Below are positions 1-8,481 of a stretch of 64,000 nucleotides of DNA, one piece after another. Each line of letters begins with the position of its first letter. Positions within the stretch are counted from its first letter, which is position 1. Location of the stretch: positions 434,001-498,000 of the forward strand of contig NZ_JBKAHK010000002.1 of NCBI RefSeq assembly GCF_046298265.1, given 5' to 3'. This DNA is from Gillisia xinjiangensis. Lineage in GTDB: Bacteria; Bacteroidota; Bacteroidia; Flavobacteriales; Flavobacteriaceae. Made by a program: the position numbers and the translations under genes. The notes under the pieces were generated by a model. The model was given only the letters and a program-made list of their open reading frames with translations, was not told the origin of the DNA and did no database searches.

Positions 1-1352
1 TTGAAGAAATTGCCGAAAAAAATGACAGTATCCTGAGACTTGTTGCTATGAGCGATGAAGAAAGACTTAATTTTTTCTCTTCCTATACGGAATCTTTAAA
101 GCAGGCAGCAATTGCAGAAGCTAAAAAGGGAAATATCCCGGAACAGGTACCAATTGCACGAATTCCAACCGGACCGGGAATGCCGCCTGCTTTGGAAGGG
201 CCCAATGCAGGAAGTAATACGTTTTATTTTTATAATCCAGTAAGAGTAGCCAATGGAATGCGGGATTTTTTACAAACCTGGGGCAGCAGAGAACTAAAGG
301 ACAATTGGCGCCTGGACTCGGGGGATGCCAAAAGTTTTAGTGCGGAAGAGCTGGATGATGTTTCAAGCCTTATAATTGCCAACAACCCGCAATTTGACCC
401 ACAAACATATCTGGAACAAGTCCCCCGGGAACCTAGAATAATAGACAGTCTGGCTGCCCAGCGAAATGATGCTTATTACCGGTTAGGATTGATATACAAG
501 GGGAAATTCGGTGAAAATGAATTGGCTTTGGAAAAATTTCAGGCTTTACTTGGTTTTACATTCGAGGAAAGATTGGTGGCTCCGTCCACCTATTATTTAT
601 ATCAAATCTATCTGGAAGAGGGAAACCTTTCCGAAGCTGAAAAATACAAACAGTTGGTTTTACAAAACTATGGCGATTCAAGATATGCTGCCAGTATTAG
701 AAATCCTGGCCTGGCTGTAAAACTTAATGATGAGGTTGAAGATAAATATCTTGAACTTTTCCGTTTATTTGAAGAAGGCAACTATGTGGAGGTATTAGAG
801 CAAAGTGAAGGTTATTTGGAAAAGTACCAGGATGAAGATATTTTACCAAAAATAAGTCTGCTTAAGGCGATGGCAACAGGCCGTTTATTTGGATTTGAAG
901 CCTATAAAGAAGCTCTGTTAAAGGTTGCTACCAGTTATCCTCAAACAGAATCCGGAAAAAAAGCGCAGGAACTCTATAATACATCGCTTCCAAAACTGGC
1001 AAATAAAGAATTTAAGTTAACCGATGAAAACAACCTCAAATTGCTCTATACTTTTAATAAAAAGGAAGAACCGGAAGCACTTAAACTGAAAGAAAAAATT
1101 GAACTTGCCATGGCAGACTTAGGGTACTCCAAACTCTCAACTTCGGTAGATGTGTATGCTACAGACAGTATTTTTGTAGTGGCACATAAAATTGAAGATA
1201 GGAACAAAGCAGAAGGATTTGCAGAGCTATTGAGGATTAACAAAAAATATGATATTAGTAAAACACCTGTGATTATTTCTTCAGATAATTATAGAATTGT
1301 TCAGCTTCATAAAAATTTAGAAGCTTATATTGAATTAAAAGAAAAACAGTAA
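1..1352 (+). CDS. porW: PorW/SprE-type TPR protein of type IX secretion and gliding, 5' end outside window
   Basis: The reading frame is open from the first full codon at base 3, so this is the C-terminal part of a longer protein; the ATG at 48 is internal. The visible 449 residues are rich in TPR-like helical pairs (for example around AYYRLGLIYKGKFGENELAL and the repeat that follows it) and end in a compact alpha/beta tail. This matches the C-terminal part of PorW/SprE, a periplasmic TPR lipoprotein needed for type IX secretion and gliding in Bacteroidota (family knowledge). A bactofilin, AtpI and atpB follow it, an arrangement I recall from other Flavobacteriaceae. The lipoprotein signal would lie outside the window, so it could also be another large TPR lipoprotein. 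Confidence 0.72.
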   Translation, partial: EEIAEKNDSILRLVAMSDEERLNFFSSYTESLKQAAIAEAKKGNIPEQVPIARIPTGPGMPPALEGPNAGSNTFYFYNPVRVANGMRDFLQTWGSRELKDNWRLDSGDAKSFSAEELDDVSSLIIANNPQFDPQTYLEQVPREPRIIDSLAAQRNDAYYRLGLIYKGKFGENELALEKFQALLGFTFEERLVAPSTYYLYQIYLEEGNLSEAEKYKQLVLQNYGDSRYAASIRNPGLAVKLNDEVEDKYLELFRLFEEGNYVEVLEQSEGYLEKYQDEDILPKISLLKAMATGRLFGFEAYKEALLKVATSYPQTESGKKAQELYNTSLPKLANKEFKLTDENNLKLLYTFNKKEEPEALKLKEKIELAMADLGYSKLSTSVDVYATDSIFVVAHKIEDRNKAEGFAELLRINKKYDISKTPVIISSDNYRIVQLHKNLEAYIELKEKQ

Positions 1353-1363
1353 ACCCAAATTTT

Positions 1364-1774
1364 ATGTTTTCAAATCAGAAAAAATCAAAGTTCACGAATG
1401 AAATCAGTAAAGAGCAAAACCGGATCTCTGCAGGAACAATAATTACCGGTGATATTGAAGCCAAAGGAGGATTTAGAATAGAAGGGACTTTAAAAGGAAC
1501 CCTGAAAACGTCAGGGAAAGTAGTAATAAGCAAAGGTGGATTTATACAAGGTAATTTAGATTGCCAGAATGCAGATTTTGAAGGAAAATTTTTGGGTAAG
1601 TTAATTATTCATGAAACCCTTACCCTAAGATCTTCCGCAATTATTGAAGGGGAAGTGATTGCCGGGAAACTTGCGATAGAACCAGGAGCGGCCTTTAACG
1701 CATCCTGCGAGATGAAAGGCGCTTTAAAAAACGTCAAAAAAGATGAACAAAAACAAAACGAACGCTCCGCTTGA
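1364..1774 (+). CDS. bactofilin (polymer-forming cytoskeletal protein)
   Basis: 136 residues. After a charged N-terminal tail the middle (about residues 20-115) is a run of short beta-strand repeats with regularly spaced glycines (GTIITGDIEAKGGFRIEGTL, then GTLKTSGKVVISKGGFIQGN), the pattern of the bactofilin right-handed beta-helix that polymerises into filaments without nucleotide. The C-terminal tail is polar and lysine-rich. It lies 11 bases after the porW stop. Its last 32 bases overlap the start of the AtpZ/AtpI gene, so the genes are probably cotranscribed. The role in this organism is unknown; bactofilins elsewhere scaffold cell-wall enzymes or polar structures. Confidence 0.88.
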   Translation: MFSNQKKSKFTNEISKEQNRISAGTIITGDIEAKGGFRIEGTLKGTLKTSGKVVISKGGFIQGNLDCQNADFEGKFLGKLIIHETLTLRSSAIIEGEVIAGKLAIEPGAAFNASCEMKGALKNVKKDEQKQNERSA

Positions 1775-1970
1775 TAAATACCTTGAATTTATAAACATTG
1801 CATTTCAAATGGGGATTATAATAACAGCAAGCGTTTTGCTTGGAATTTGGCTGGATAAAAAATTTCCAAATGATTTTTCAGGATTTACAATTGGAGTTTC
1901 CCTTTTTGGGGTGTTTATCGCATTATACATGGTGATAAGAAGGGTAATGAAAATGAGCAAGGAAGATTAA
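1743..1970 (+). CDS. atpI: AtpZ/AtpI family ATP synthase accessory membrane protein
   Basis: 75 residues with two transmembrane helices (about 17-37 and 46-66) separated by a short loop containing LDKKFPND, the layout of AtpZ/AtpI proteins that help assemble the c-ring or move Mg2+ for F-type ATP synthase. The ATG at 1743 lies inside the bactofilin gene (32-base overlap). The next Met is at residue 23, within the first helix, so the overlapping start is needed. Position directly before the Fo genes supports the call. Family assignment is fairly sure; precise function is inferred from family and context. Confidence 0.85.
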   Translation: MNKNKTNAPLDKYLEFINIAFQMGIIITASVLLGIWLDKKFPNDFSGFTIGVSLFGVFIALYMVIRRVMKMSKED

Positions 1971-1980
1971 AAGAACTATA

Positions 1981-2070
1981 AAATGAGCATATCGGAAACT
2001 TGATGCATACACAAATGAACCCGCCTGCCAGTGTTCAGGGAGATGCGAATTGCTCCGGAGACCAATAAAA
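1981..2070 (+). repeat. short intergenic repeat, copy A (expanded)
   Basis: The stretch starting at 1981 (AAATGAGCATATCGGAAACT) recurs with one change at 4543 for 22 bases. Downstream, GATGCGAATT and ACATATGAC also recur in the same order in copy B. Copy A carries extra GC-rich sequence in between (around 2020-2042). It sits between atpI and the next membrane gene. Confidence 0.65.
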
Positions 2071-2088
2071 AAACAATTAATATTACAT

Positions 2089-2475
2089 ATGACGCAAAAA
2101 TTACTTGATTTTTTAAAAATATTTATTCCATTTTCCATCGTTTTATTTGTAATCCAATACCTGGTGGTGAATTTTCTTCTGAAGGACATCGTATTTTATT
2201 ACAGTATCTGGACAATTTACTCTTTTCATATTTTAGCAACTTCCATTATTTTTATAGTAATGGTTTTAATACATAAGAATTTTAGGGACAATACCGGTTT
2301 TGCCTTTATGGGGGGAAGTCTGTTGAAAATGCTTGCTGCGGTGCTTTTTTTACTGCCTATGTTATTAAAAAATCAAGAGTTTCGGTTTATAAATTTGCTT
2401 TCCTTTTTTATCCCCTATTTTCTTTATTTGATTTTTGAAACTATTTATGCGGTCCGCCTAATAAATTCCAAATAA
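2089..2475 (+). CDS. small four-helix membrane protein in the ATP synthase operon
   Basis: 128 residues from the ATG at 2089; an in-frame TTG at 2050 would add 13 residues lying in an intergenic repeat and is less likely. The protein is almost entirely hydrophobic, with four predicted transmembrane segments (about residues 8-28, 38-58, 70-90 and 100-120). It resembles AtpI/UncI-like proteins in size and position, but I recognise no diagnostic motif. It lies between the AtpZ-like gene and atpB. A role in Fo assembly is inferred from context only. Confidence 0.72.
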   Translation: MTQKLLDFLKIFIPFSIVLFVIQYLVVNFLLKDIVFYYSIWTIYSFHILATSIIFIVMVLIHKNFRDNTGFAFMGGSLLKMLAAVLFLLPMLLKNQEFRFINLLSFFIPYFLYLIFETIYAVRLINSK

Positions 2476-2558
2476 CTATTTGGGTTTCAAAGCCATCAAA
2501 AAAGCATGAATCGAATCAAAAAAATGAAATGTTAGCTTTTAGATAAAAATTAAAAGTA

Positions 2559-2566
2559 TACCTTTG
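2559..2566 (+). promoter_or_regulatory. Bacteroidota -7 box TACCTTTG upstream of atpB
   Basis: TACCTTTG matches the Bacteroidota -7 consensus TAnnTTTG exactly. There is no clear TTG -33 box at the expected distance. It lies 43 bases before the atpB ATG, so the Fo/F1 genes could start from here rather than only by read-through from porW. Confidence 0.55.
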
Positions 2567-2608
2567 CACGGAAATTTTGAGCACCCATTTATTAAGTTTA
2601 ACAGAACT

Positions 2609-3694
2609 ATGATAGCACAAAAATCTTTTAAGATTATAGTGGTTTTTGCACTGGCTTTGATTCCTTTGTTTTCTTTTTCTCAGGAAGAAGGCAGTAAAAT
2701 TAAAGAAGCAGCAGAAAAATTCAATGCTACCGATATGATTATGCATCATATTGGCGACTCACATGGATGGCATTTTTTTGGATCTGGAGAGAATTCTTTT
2801 ACCCTTCCGCTCCCTGTAATTCTATTTACTGATAATGGAATGGTTTCATTTATGTCCAGTGAATTTCACCATGATACAGAAGGTGAGTATATAGTGGAAA
2901 AAGATGGAATGCAATTCGTGAATTACCACGAAAAAATATATAAGCTTGATGAAGGGGCTACCGCTATTAATTTTGATGATGATCATAATGCGGTAAATGC
3001 AAGCAAACCCTGGGATTTTTCTATTACTAAAAATGTTGCAGCAATGTTCTTAACAGTAATTTTAATGCTGTTATTCTTCTTTTCACTTGCCCGCTACCAT
3101 AAAAACAACACCAAAGCACCATCTGGTTTCAACAATGCCATGGAAGCCTTGGTTATATTTGTACGCGACGATATTGCCCGACCGCAAATTGGGGAGAAAA
3201 AATATATGAAGTTTATGCCTTTTCTTTTAACGGTATTCTTCTTTATCTGGATCACGAATCTTTTAGGTTTACTTCCAGGGGCTGCAAACGTTACCGGAAA
3301 TATTGCTGTTACAGTATCGCTTGGTCTGTTTACCCTGGTATTAATAATAGCTAACGGGAACAGGGAATTCTGGAAACATACCTTTTGGATGCCGGGAATA
3401 CCTACTTTTGTGAAGCCTATTTTGGCGGTCGTAGAAGTTATGGGCTTAATTATTAAGCCTATTGCCTTAATGATTCGTTTGTTTGCAAACATCACCGCAG
3501 GTCATATTATTATTCTAAGTTTATTAGGACTTATTTTTATATTGGAAAGTGCAGGAGTTGCCGGAATTTCGGTGCCATTTGCATTGTTCATAACCGTTTT
3601 GGAATTGCTGGTTGCATTCCTTCAAGCGTTCATTTTTACAATGCTGTCTGCCCTGTTCATAGGGATGGCGGTTGCGGAACATGAGCATCATTAA
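2609..3694 (+). CDS. atpB: F-type ATP synthase Fo subunit a
   Basis: 361 residues from the ATG at 2609. An in-frame TTG at 2564 lies on the promoter box and is rejected. The N-terminus is a signal peptide (hydrophobic segment to about residue 23, then FSQEEGS), followed by a histidine- and acid-rich periplasmic domain of about 125 residues, an extension common in Bacteroidota subunit a. Several membrane helices follow. The helix with MIRLFANITAGH (near residue 290) contains the essential proton-path arginine, and the C-terminal helix ends AEHEHH. It forms the stationary proton channel facing the c-ring. First gene of the atpB-E-F-H-A-G run. Confidence 0.96.
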   Translation: MIAQKSFKIIVVFALALIPLFSFSQEEGSKIKEAAEKFNATDMIMHHIGDSHGWHFFGSGENSFTLPLPVILFTDNGMVSFMSSEFHHDTEGEYIVEKDGMQFVNYHEKIYKLDEGATAINFDDDHNAVNASKPWDFSITKNVAAMFLTVILMLLFFFSLARYHKNNTKAPSGFNNAMEALVIFVRDDIARPQIGEKKYMKFMPFLLTVFFFIWITNLLGLLPGAANVTGNIAVTVSLGLFTLVLIIANGNREFWKHTFWMPGIPTFVKPILAVVEVMGLIIKPIALMIRLFANITAGHIIILSLLGLIFILESAGVAGISVPFALFITVLELLVAFLQAFIFTMLSALFIGMAVAEHEHH

Positions 3695-3718
3695 TTTTTA
3701 ATTTTTAATTTTATTACT

Positions 3719-3949
3719 ATGGAGTATTTACACATTGGACTTGCCGCATTAGGAGCTGGTCTTGCAGTTATTGGAGCTGCTATTGGTGTTGGTAGAATTG
3801 GTGGATCTGCAATGGATGCTATCGCTCGCCAGCCAGAAGCTTCTGGAAAAATCCAAACTGCTATGATTATTGCTGCTGCACTTGTAGAGGGTGTTGCCCT
3901 TTTTGGAGTAGTTGCTGCTTTGCTAGGAGTACTTACAGTACCGGCTTAG
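3719..3949 (+). CDS. atpE: F-type ATP synthase Fo subunit c
   Basis: 76 residues, two hydrophobic helices joined by a polar loop (ARQPEASGK). Helix 1 has the glycine-rich packing motif (GAGLAVIGAAIGVG), and helix 2 carries the ion-binding glutamate in LVEGVALFG. The ES/ET side chains typical of Na+ c-subunits after that glutamate are absent, so proton coupling is likely. It lies 24 bases after atpB and is followed by a strong hairpin before atpF. Confidence 0.97.
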   Translation: MEYLHIGLAALGAGLAVIGAAIGVGRIGGSAMDAIARQPEASGKIQTAMIIAAALVEGVALFGVVAALLGVLTVPA

Positions 3950-3963
3950 TCTTAAGTTTTAAG

Positions 3964-3996
3964 AACCTGCTCGTAACGGTTGGTTACGAGTAGGTT
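3964..3996 (+). promoter_or_regulatory. hairpin in the atpE-atpF gap
   Basis: AACCTGCTCGTAAC (3964-3977), a five-base loop and GTTACGAGTAGGTT (3983-3996) form a 14-base-pair stem with a single G-U pair. There is only a short U-rich stretch after it (TTTTAA), so it looks more like an mRNA 3'-end stabiliser or partial terminator than a full terminator. It could raise atpE expression over downstream genes, fitting the high copy number of subunit c. Confidence 0.7.
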
Positions 3997-4040
3997 TTAA
4001 TGTTATTTTGAATTAAAAAGAATTATATATAACAATCATT

Positions 4041-4535
4041 ATGGATTTAATTACTCCTGAAATTGGCTTGTTCTTTTGGCAAACCATCGTCTTTTTAGTA
4101 TTGATCATCCTTATGGCAAAATTTGCCTGGAAACCAATTCTTGGTGCTGTTAAGAGCCGTGAAGATTCTATAAATGACGCATTGTCCTCTGCTGAAAATG
4201 CAAAAAAGGAAATGCAGAATTTGAAAGCCGATAATGAGAAATTGTTGAAGCAGGCAAGGGTTGAACGGGATGCCCTTCTAAGAGAAGCCAGAGAGATAAA
4301 GGATAAAATGATTGCCGATGCCGGAGCAGAGGCTCAGGAAAAAGCAAATCATATCGTTGGTCAGGCTCAAATCACGATTCAAAATGAGAAGAACGCTGCA
4401 ATGGCTGATATTAAAAATCAGGTTGCCAGTTTGTCTATTGAGATCGCCGAAAAAGTTGTTCGTGAAGAATTATCCAATAAGGATAAGCAACGAAAGCTTG
4501 TTGAAACGATGTTGGATGATGTTACGCTAAATTAG
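4041..4535 (+). CDS. atpF: F-type ATP synthase Fo subunit b
   Basis: 164 residues: one N-terminal membrane helix (about 9-29, FFWQTIVFLVLIILMAKFAW), followed by a long charged, alanine-rich helix with heptad character (residues 35-150) typical of the dimeric peripheral stalk. Length is normal for subunit b. It connects Fo subunit a with the delta subunit encoded next. The gap to atpH holds an intergenic repeat. Confidence 0.95.
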   Translation: MDLITPEIGLFFWQTIVFLVLIILMAKFAWKPILGAVKSREDSINDALSSAENAKKEMQNLKADNEKLLKQARVERDALLREAREIKDKMIADAGAEAQEKANHIVGQAQITIQNEKNAAMADIKNQVASLSIEIAEKVVREELSNKDKQRKLVETMLDDVTLN

Positions 4536-4542
4536 AGTTATG

Positions 4543-4600
4543 AAATGAGCATAACGGAAACTTGGTACAAATACCAATGAAGATATGCGAATTACATATG
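4543..4600 (+). repeat. short intergenic repeat, copy B
   Basis: Bases 4543-4564 match copy A at 1981-2002 in 21 of 22 positions. The following AAATACCAATGAAG and ATGCGA match copy C at 55310, and ATGCGAATT and ACATATGAC match copy A. It fills most of the atpF-atpH gap. Confidence 0.65.
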
Positions 4601-4625
4601 ACCGCTAAAACAATATTATAAACAG

Positions 4626-5183
4626 ATGAAAGGAACCAGAGTTTCTCAAAGATATGCAAACGCGATTTTAGATCTTGCAAAAGATCAAAATGCTGCAGAT
4701 GTTGTCAATGGCGATATGCAAAAGATTTTTAAAACTATTATTGGTAGTGAGGATCTTCAGGATGCACTTTCAAGTCCTGTGATTAAAGGTGGCATAAAAA
4801 AGAATGTTTTAAAGGAGATCTTTAGTGATGTCCATGCTGTTACATTGGGTGCTTTTGATATTCTTATAGAAAATAACCGGATCGCTATTTTAAAGGCAGT
4901 TGCTCAAAAATATACTTTATTGTATAATGAGATGAACCACATTCAGGTGGCAACCGTAACAACTGCAATTCCATTGGATACAGCACTGGAGGAAAAAATA
5001 CTGAATAAGGCAAAAGAACTTACCGGAAGCGGTGCAACTATAGATAACATTGTGGATCCATCTATTATTGGAGGTTTTATCCTTAGAATAGGAGATTTGC
5101 AATACAATGCAAGTGTAGCTAAAAATCTAAGTAACCTGAAAAGGGAGTTTAAAAACAACACATATATTTCAAAATTAAATTAA
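4626..5183 (+). CDS. atpH: F-type ATP synthase F1 subunit delta
   Basis: 185 residues, starting RVSQRYANAILDLAK, a typical OSCP/delta N-terminal helix, and containing the C-terminal signature region DPSIIGGFILRIGDLQYNAS followed by SNLKREF. It joins the peripheral stalk to the alpha3beta3 head. It lies between atpF and atpA in the usual order. Confidence 0.96.
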   Translation: MKGTRVSQRYANAILDLAKDQNAADVVNGDMQKIFKTIIGSEDLQDALSSPVIKGGIKKNVLKEIFSDVHAVTLGAFDILIENNRIAILKAVAQKYTLLYNEMNHIQVATVTTAIPLDTALEEKILNKAKELTGSGATIDNIVDPSIIGGFILRIGDLQYNASVAKNLSNLKREFKNNTYISKLN

Positions 5184-5223
5184 AACAGGTGCGCAATGCG
5201 TACCAATTTTATTCTAAATAATT

Positions 5224-6804
5224 ATGGCCGAAGTAAATCCAGCTGAAGTTTCAGCAATATTAAAAAAACAGCTTTCAGGTTTTGAAGCAAAAGCTTCTTT
5301 AGATGAAGTGGGAACTGTGCTTACGGTTGGTGATGGTATCGCCCGTATCTATGGTTTAGCCAATGCTCAATATGGGGAATTGGTAGAATTTGAAAGTGGT
5401 TTGGAAGGACTTGTTCTTAACCTTGAAGAAGATAATGTTGGGGTAGTGCTTTTAGGACATTCCAAGGAGATAAAGGAAGGATCTATAGCAAAAAGAACCC
5501 AACGTATTGCCTCTATAAAAGTTGGGGAAGGAATTTCAGGAAGGGTAATAGATACTCTTGGAACTCCTATCGACGGAAAAGGACCTATTGAAGGAGAAAC
5601 TTTCGAGATGCCATTGGAACGTAAAGCTCCTGGTGTTATCTACCGTCAACCAGTAACCGAACCTATGCAAACAGGAATCAAAGCTATTGATGCGATGGTA
5701 CCGGTTGGAAGAGGTCAAAGGGAATTGGTAATTGGTGACCGTCAAACAGGGAAAACAGCTGTTTGTATCGATACTATTTTGAATCAGAAAGAATTTTACG
5801 ATGCCGGAAAACCCGTGTATTGTATCTATGTTGCCATTGGCCAGAAAGCTTCTACCGTTGCAGGAATTGTGAAGGTATTGGAGGATAAAGGTGCTTTGGC
5901 ATATACTACCATTGTTGCTGCAAATGCATCAGATCCTGCTCCAATGCAGGTTTATGCACCATTTGCAGGAGCTGCAATCGGGGAATATTTTAGAGATACC
6001 GGTCGTCCTGCGCTAATTGTGTATGATGATTTATCGAAACAAGCGGTAGCTTACCGTGAGGTTTCCCTTTTATTACGTCGTCCTCCGGGACGTGAAGCCT
6101 ATCCTGGTGATGTTTTCTTTTTGCACTCCAGACTTCTGGAACGTGCTGCAAAGATCATTAATAACGATGAGATTGCAGGGCAAATGAATGATCTTCCGGA
6201 TTGGATGAAAGGAAAAGTAAAAGGAGGAGGTTCTTTAACCGCACTTCCAATTATTGAAACTCAGGCTGCCGACGTTTCTGCATATATTCCAACCAATGTG
6301 ATCTCGATTACCGATGGTCAAATTTTCTTAACAACAGACCTGTTTAACTCGGGAGTTCGTCCTGCGATCGATGTGGGTATTTCTGTATCAAGAGTTGGAG
6401 GTAATGCACAAATTAAGCCGATGAAAAAAGTGGCTGGTACCCTTAAACTGGATCAGGCACAATATCGTGAACTGGAAGCATTTGCTAAATTCGGATCTGA
6501 TCTGGATGCTGCAACGCTGAATGTTATTGAAAGAGGTAAGCGTAACGTTGAGATTTTAAAGCAAGCTGAAAATGACCCATATGCAGTAGAGGATCAGGTT
6601 GCAATAATTTTTGCCGGAGCAAAAAACCTTCTTAGGAGTGTACCTGTTGAAAAAGTTAAGGATTTTGAAAGAGATTACCTGGAATATTTGAACGTGAAAC
6701 ACCGTGATGTTCTGGACGCTATCAAATCTGGAAAATGGACAGACGAAATTACTGAAACTCTTACCAATGCGGCAAAAGAGCTTTCAGCAAAATTCAAGAA
6801 CTAG
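5224..6804 (+). CDS. atpA: F-type ATP synthase F1 subunit alpha
   Basis: 526 residues. Walker A GDRQTGKTA is near residue 174; the signature motif for non-catalytic alpha subunits (PAIDVGISVSR) is near residue 380. The N-terminal beta-barrel (residues 25-95) and C-terminal helical domain are complete. It forms the alpha3beta3 hexamer with the beta subunit, whose gene (atpD) is not in this window; in Bacteroidota atpD and atpC usually lie in a separate operon. Confidence 0.98.
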   Translation: MAEVNPAEVSAILKKQLSGFEAKASLDEVGTVLTVGDGIARIYGLANAQYGELVEFESGLEGLVLNLEEDNVGVVLLGHSKEIKEGSIAKRTQRIASIKVGEGISGRVIDTLGTPIDGKGPIEGETFEMPLERKAPGVIYRQPVTEPMQTGIKAIDAMVPVGRGQRELVIGDRQTGKTAVCIDTILNQKEFYDAGKPVYCIYVAIGQKASTVAGIVKVLEDKGALAYTTIVAANASDPAPMQVYAPFAGAAIGEYFRDTGRPALIVYDDLSKQAVAYREVSLLLRRPPGREAYPGDVFFLHSRLLERAAKIINNDEIAGQMNDLPDWMKGKVKGGGSLTALPIIETQAADVSAYIPTNVISITDGQIFLTTDLFNSGVRPAIDVGISVSRVGGNAQIKPMKKVAGTLKLDQAQYRELEAFAKFGSDLDAATLNVIERGKRNVEILKQAENDPYAVEDQVAIIFAGAKNLLRSVPVEKVKDFERDYLEYLNVKHRDVLDAIKSGKWTDEITETLTNAAKELSAKFKN

Positions 6805-6811
6805 TATTGAG

Positions 6812-6905
6812 TACAAATAACCAGGTTTTCAGGAACCTGGGCTTGTATTTAAAAAATGGATTTATAAAGTATTGAGCAACGGTTTTAAAGCTGGTGCTTA
6901 ATACT
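6812..6905 (+). promoter_or_regulatory. two hairpins in the atpA-atpG gap
   Basis: First hairpin: CCAGGTT (6821-6827) pairs with AACCTGG (6834-6840), with an outer TACAA/TTGTA clamp. Second: AGTATTGAGCA (6868-6878) pairs with TGCTTAATACT (6895-6905), 11 pairs including one G-U. Neither has a convincing T-run, so they are more likely mRNA processing or stability elements than terminators. Confidence 0.55.
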
Positions 6906-6919
6906 CAATTCTATAAAAA

Positions 6920-7780
6920 ATGGCAAACTTAAAAGAATTACGCAGCAGGATAACATCGGTTTCATCAACGATGAAAATCACCAGCGCTATGAAAATGGTG
7001 TCGGCCGCAAAGTTGAGCAAGGCCCAGGATTCCATTACCCAAATGCGTCCTTATTCTGAAAAGTTAACAGAACTGCTTCAAAGTTTAAGCGCAACTCTGG
7101 ATGATGATACCAGCAGTAAGTATGCTGAGCAGCGCGAGGTGAAAAATGTCCTGATCGTTGCTATTTCCTCAAATCGGGGTCTGGCTGGTGCATTTAATAA
7201 TAATATTGTAAAGGGAGTTAGACAAATCGCTGCTGAAAAATACAGCGATAAAAATGTTAGCCTTTACACTATTGGTAAAAAGGCAAGCGATGTATTGAAA
7301 AAAGGTTTCACTATTTCTGAAGCCAACAATGCCATCTACGACAATTTGGACTATGAGCATGTTGCTGTAATCGCAGAAGAATTGATGGAATTGTTTTTGA
7401 AAGGAACATATGATGAGATCGTATTTGTTTACAACCAGTTCAAAAATGCCGCAACTCAAATCATAACCAAAGAGCAATTTTTACCTATCGAGAAATTTGT
7501 TACGGATAAAAATGTCACCCTGGATTATATCTTTGAGCCAACAAAAGTAGAGATCGTTCGGGATTTGATCCCAAAATCTTTGAAAATGCAGCTTTTTAAG
7601 GCGATGAGTGATTCCCTTGCATCAGAACACGGAGCGCGTATGACAGCAATGCATAAGGCTACAGATAATGCTACCGAATTAAGGGATTCCCTTAAATTAT
7701 CGTACAATAAGGCCCGTCAGGCTTCCATTACCAATGAAATTTTAGAAATTGTTGGTGGAGCCGAGGCTTTGAACAATTAG
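6920..7780 (+). CDS. atpG: F-type ATP synthase F1 subunit gamma
   Basis: 286 residues with the long N-terminal helix (ITSVSSTMKITSAMKMVSAA) and the matching C-terminal helix carrying the family signature (ATELRDSLKLSYNKARQASI) that form the rotating central stalk. It includes the conserved SNRGLAGAFN segment near residue 84. It is the last gene of the operon, followed by a terminator; atpD and atpC are absent. Confidence 0.97.
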   Translation: MANLKELRSRITSVSSTMKITSAMKMVSAAKLSKAQDSITQMRPYSEKLTELLQSLSATLDDDTSSKYAEQREVKNVLIVAISSNRGLAGAFNNNIVKGVRQIAAEKYSDKNVSLYTIGKKASDVLKKGFTISEANNAIYDNLDYEHVAVIAEELMELFLKGTYDEIVFVYNQFKNAATQIITKEQFLPIEKFVTDKNVTLDYIFEPTKVEIVRDLIPKSLKMQLFKAMSDSLASEHGARMTAMHKATDNATELRDSLKLSYNKARQASITNEILEIVGGAEALNN

Positions 7781-7874
7781 ACGCAGCGATAGCGGAGTAA
7801 AATTTTCAAATGCTGAAGCGTTGAATAACTAAAGATCTTATTACAATTAAAACAATAGAAGTATAAATTATACC

Positions 7875-7908
7875 GAAAACCCCTGCAGAAGTGCCGGGGT
7901 TTTCTTTT
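7875..7908 (+). terminator. intrinsic terminator after atpG
   Basis: GAAAACCCC (7875-7883) pairs with GGGGTTTTC (7896-7904), followed by TTTT. It lies 95 bases after the atpG stop and closes the ATP synthase operon. Confidence 0.8.
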
Positions 7909-7955
7909 GGCATTCATTTTGTTTTAGATAAATTAACTATTATAAAAATTTTACT

Positions 7956-8405
7956 ATGAAATATTTCTATCTCGTATTTAGTACCGTATTTGCTGCAGTT
8001 TTGTTAAGCAGTTGTGGAAGTAATAAGGAACTTCAGGAGCGATCGCCCGCTCAATTCGATCAACCTTATTTTACTTCAACCGCCAATTCGTTACAACTCT
8101 TTATTCCGGTTAAAGCTATTCAGCCTAACAGGATTAGTCTTGACAGCGTATATTTCCGCGGAATGAAGTCGGCGCTGCAACAAGATCCAGAGAATAAAAG
8201 TATTTATAACGCTCATTTTAATACAGGAAAGCAAGATCTTATCATGAGTTCGGACCCCGCGGAAGAATATGCCAATAAGATGCCTCAAATGCCTGTTAAA
8301 GTTCCTTTTGAGCTAAAGGAAGATGAAGCTGTAATTGTTTTTAAGGAAAATAATAAAAAGAAATATTATAAAATTACGGGGATAAAAGAGGGTTCAAAAG
8401 AATAG
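7956..8405 (+). CDS. hypothetical SPII lipoprotein
   Basis: 149 residues. The signal peptide has a hydrophobic core (residues 4-18) and a lipobox LSSC with the lipidated Cys at 20. The mature part is polar with no transmembrane segment; I do not recognise a domain. It is likely periplasm-facing and anchored to the outer membrane (inference; GSN follows the cysteine). It stands alone between the atp terminator and the flippase gene. Confidence 0.75.
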   Translation: MKYFYLVFSTVFAAVLLSSCGSNKELQERSPAQFDQPYFTSTANSLQLFIPVKAIQPNRISLDSVYFRGMKSALQQDPENKSIYNAHFNTGKQDLIMSSDPAEEYANKMPQMPVKVPFELKEDEAVIVFKENNKKKYYKITGIKEGSKE

Positions 8406-8481
8406 TATTTACAAATAAGCGTTTATGCAGGCCGGAATTAACCGATTAATTAAGATATTTATACCTTAAACGAACCCCCTT

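Noticed and set aside
2564..2608. Upstream TTG start for atpB
   Set aside because: It falls on the TACCTTTG promoter box, and the ATG at 2609 gives a proper signal peptide.
4598..4621. Seven-codon upstream frame before atpH
   Set aside because: It is part of an intergenic repeat and too short to support as a gene; noted only in the repeat finding.
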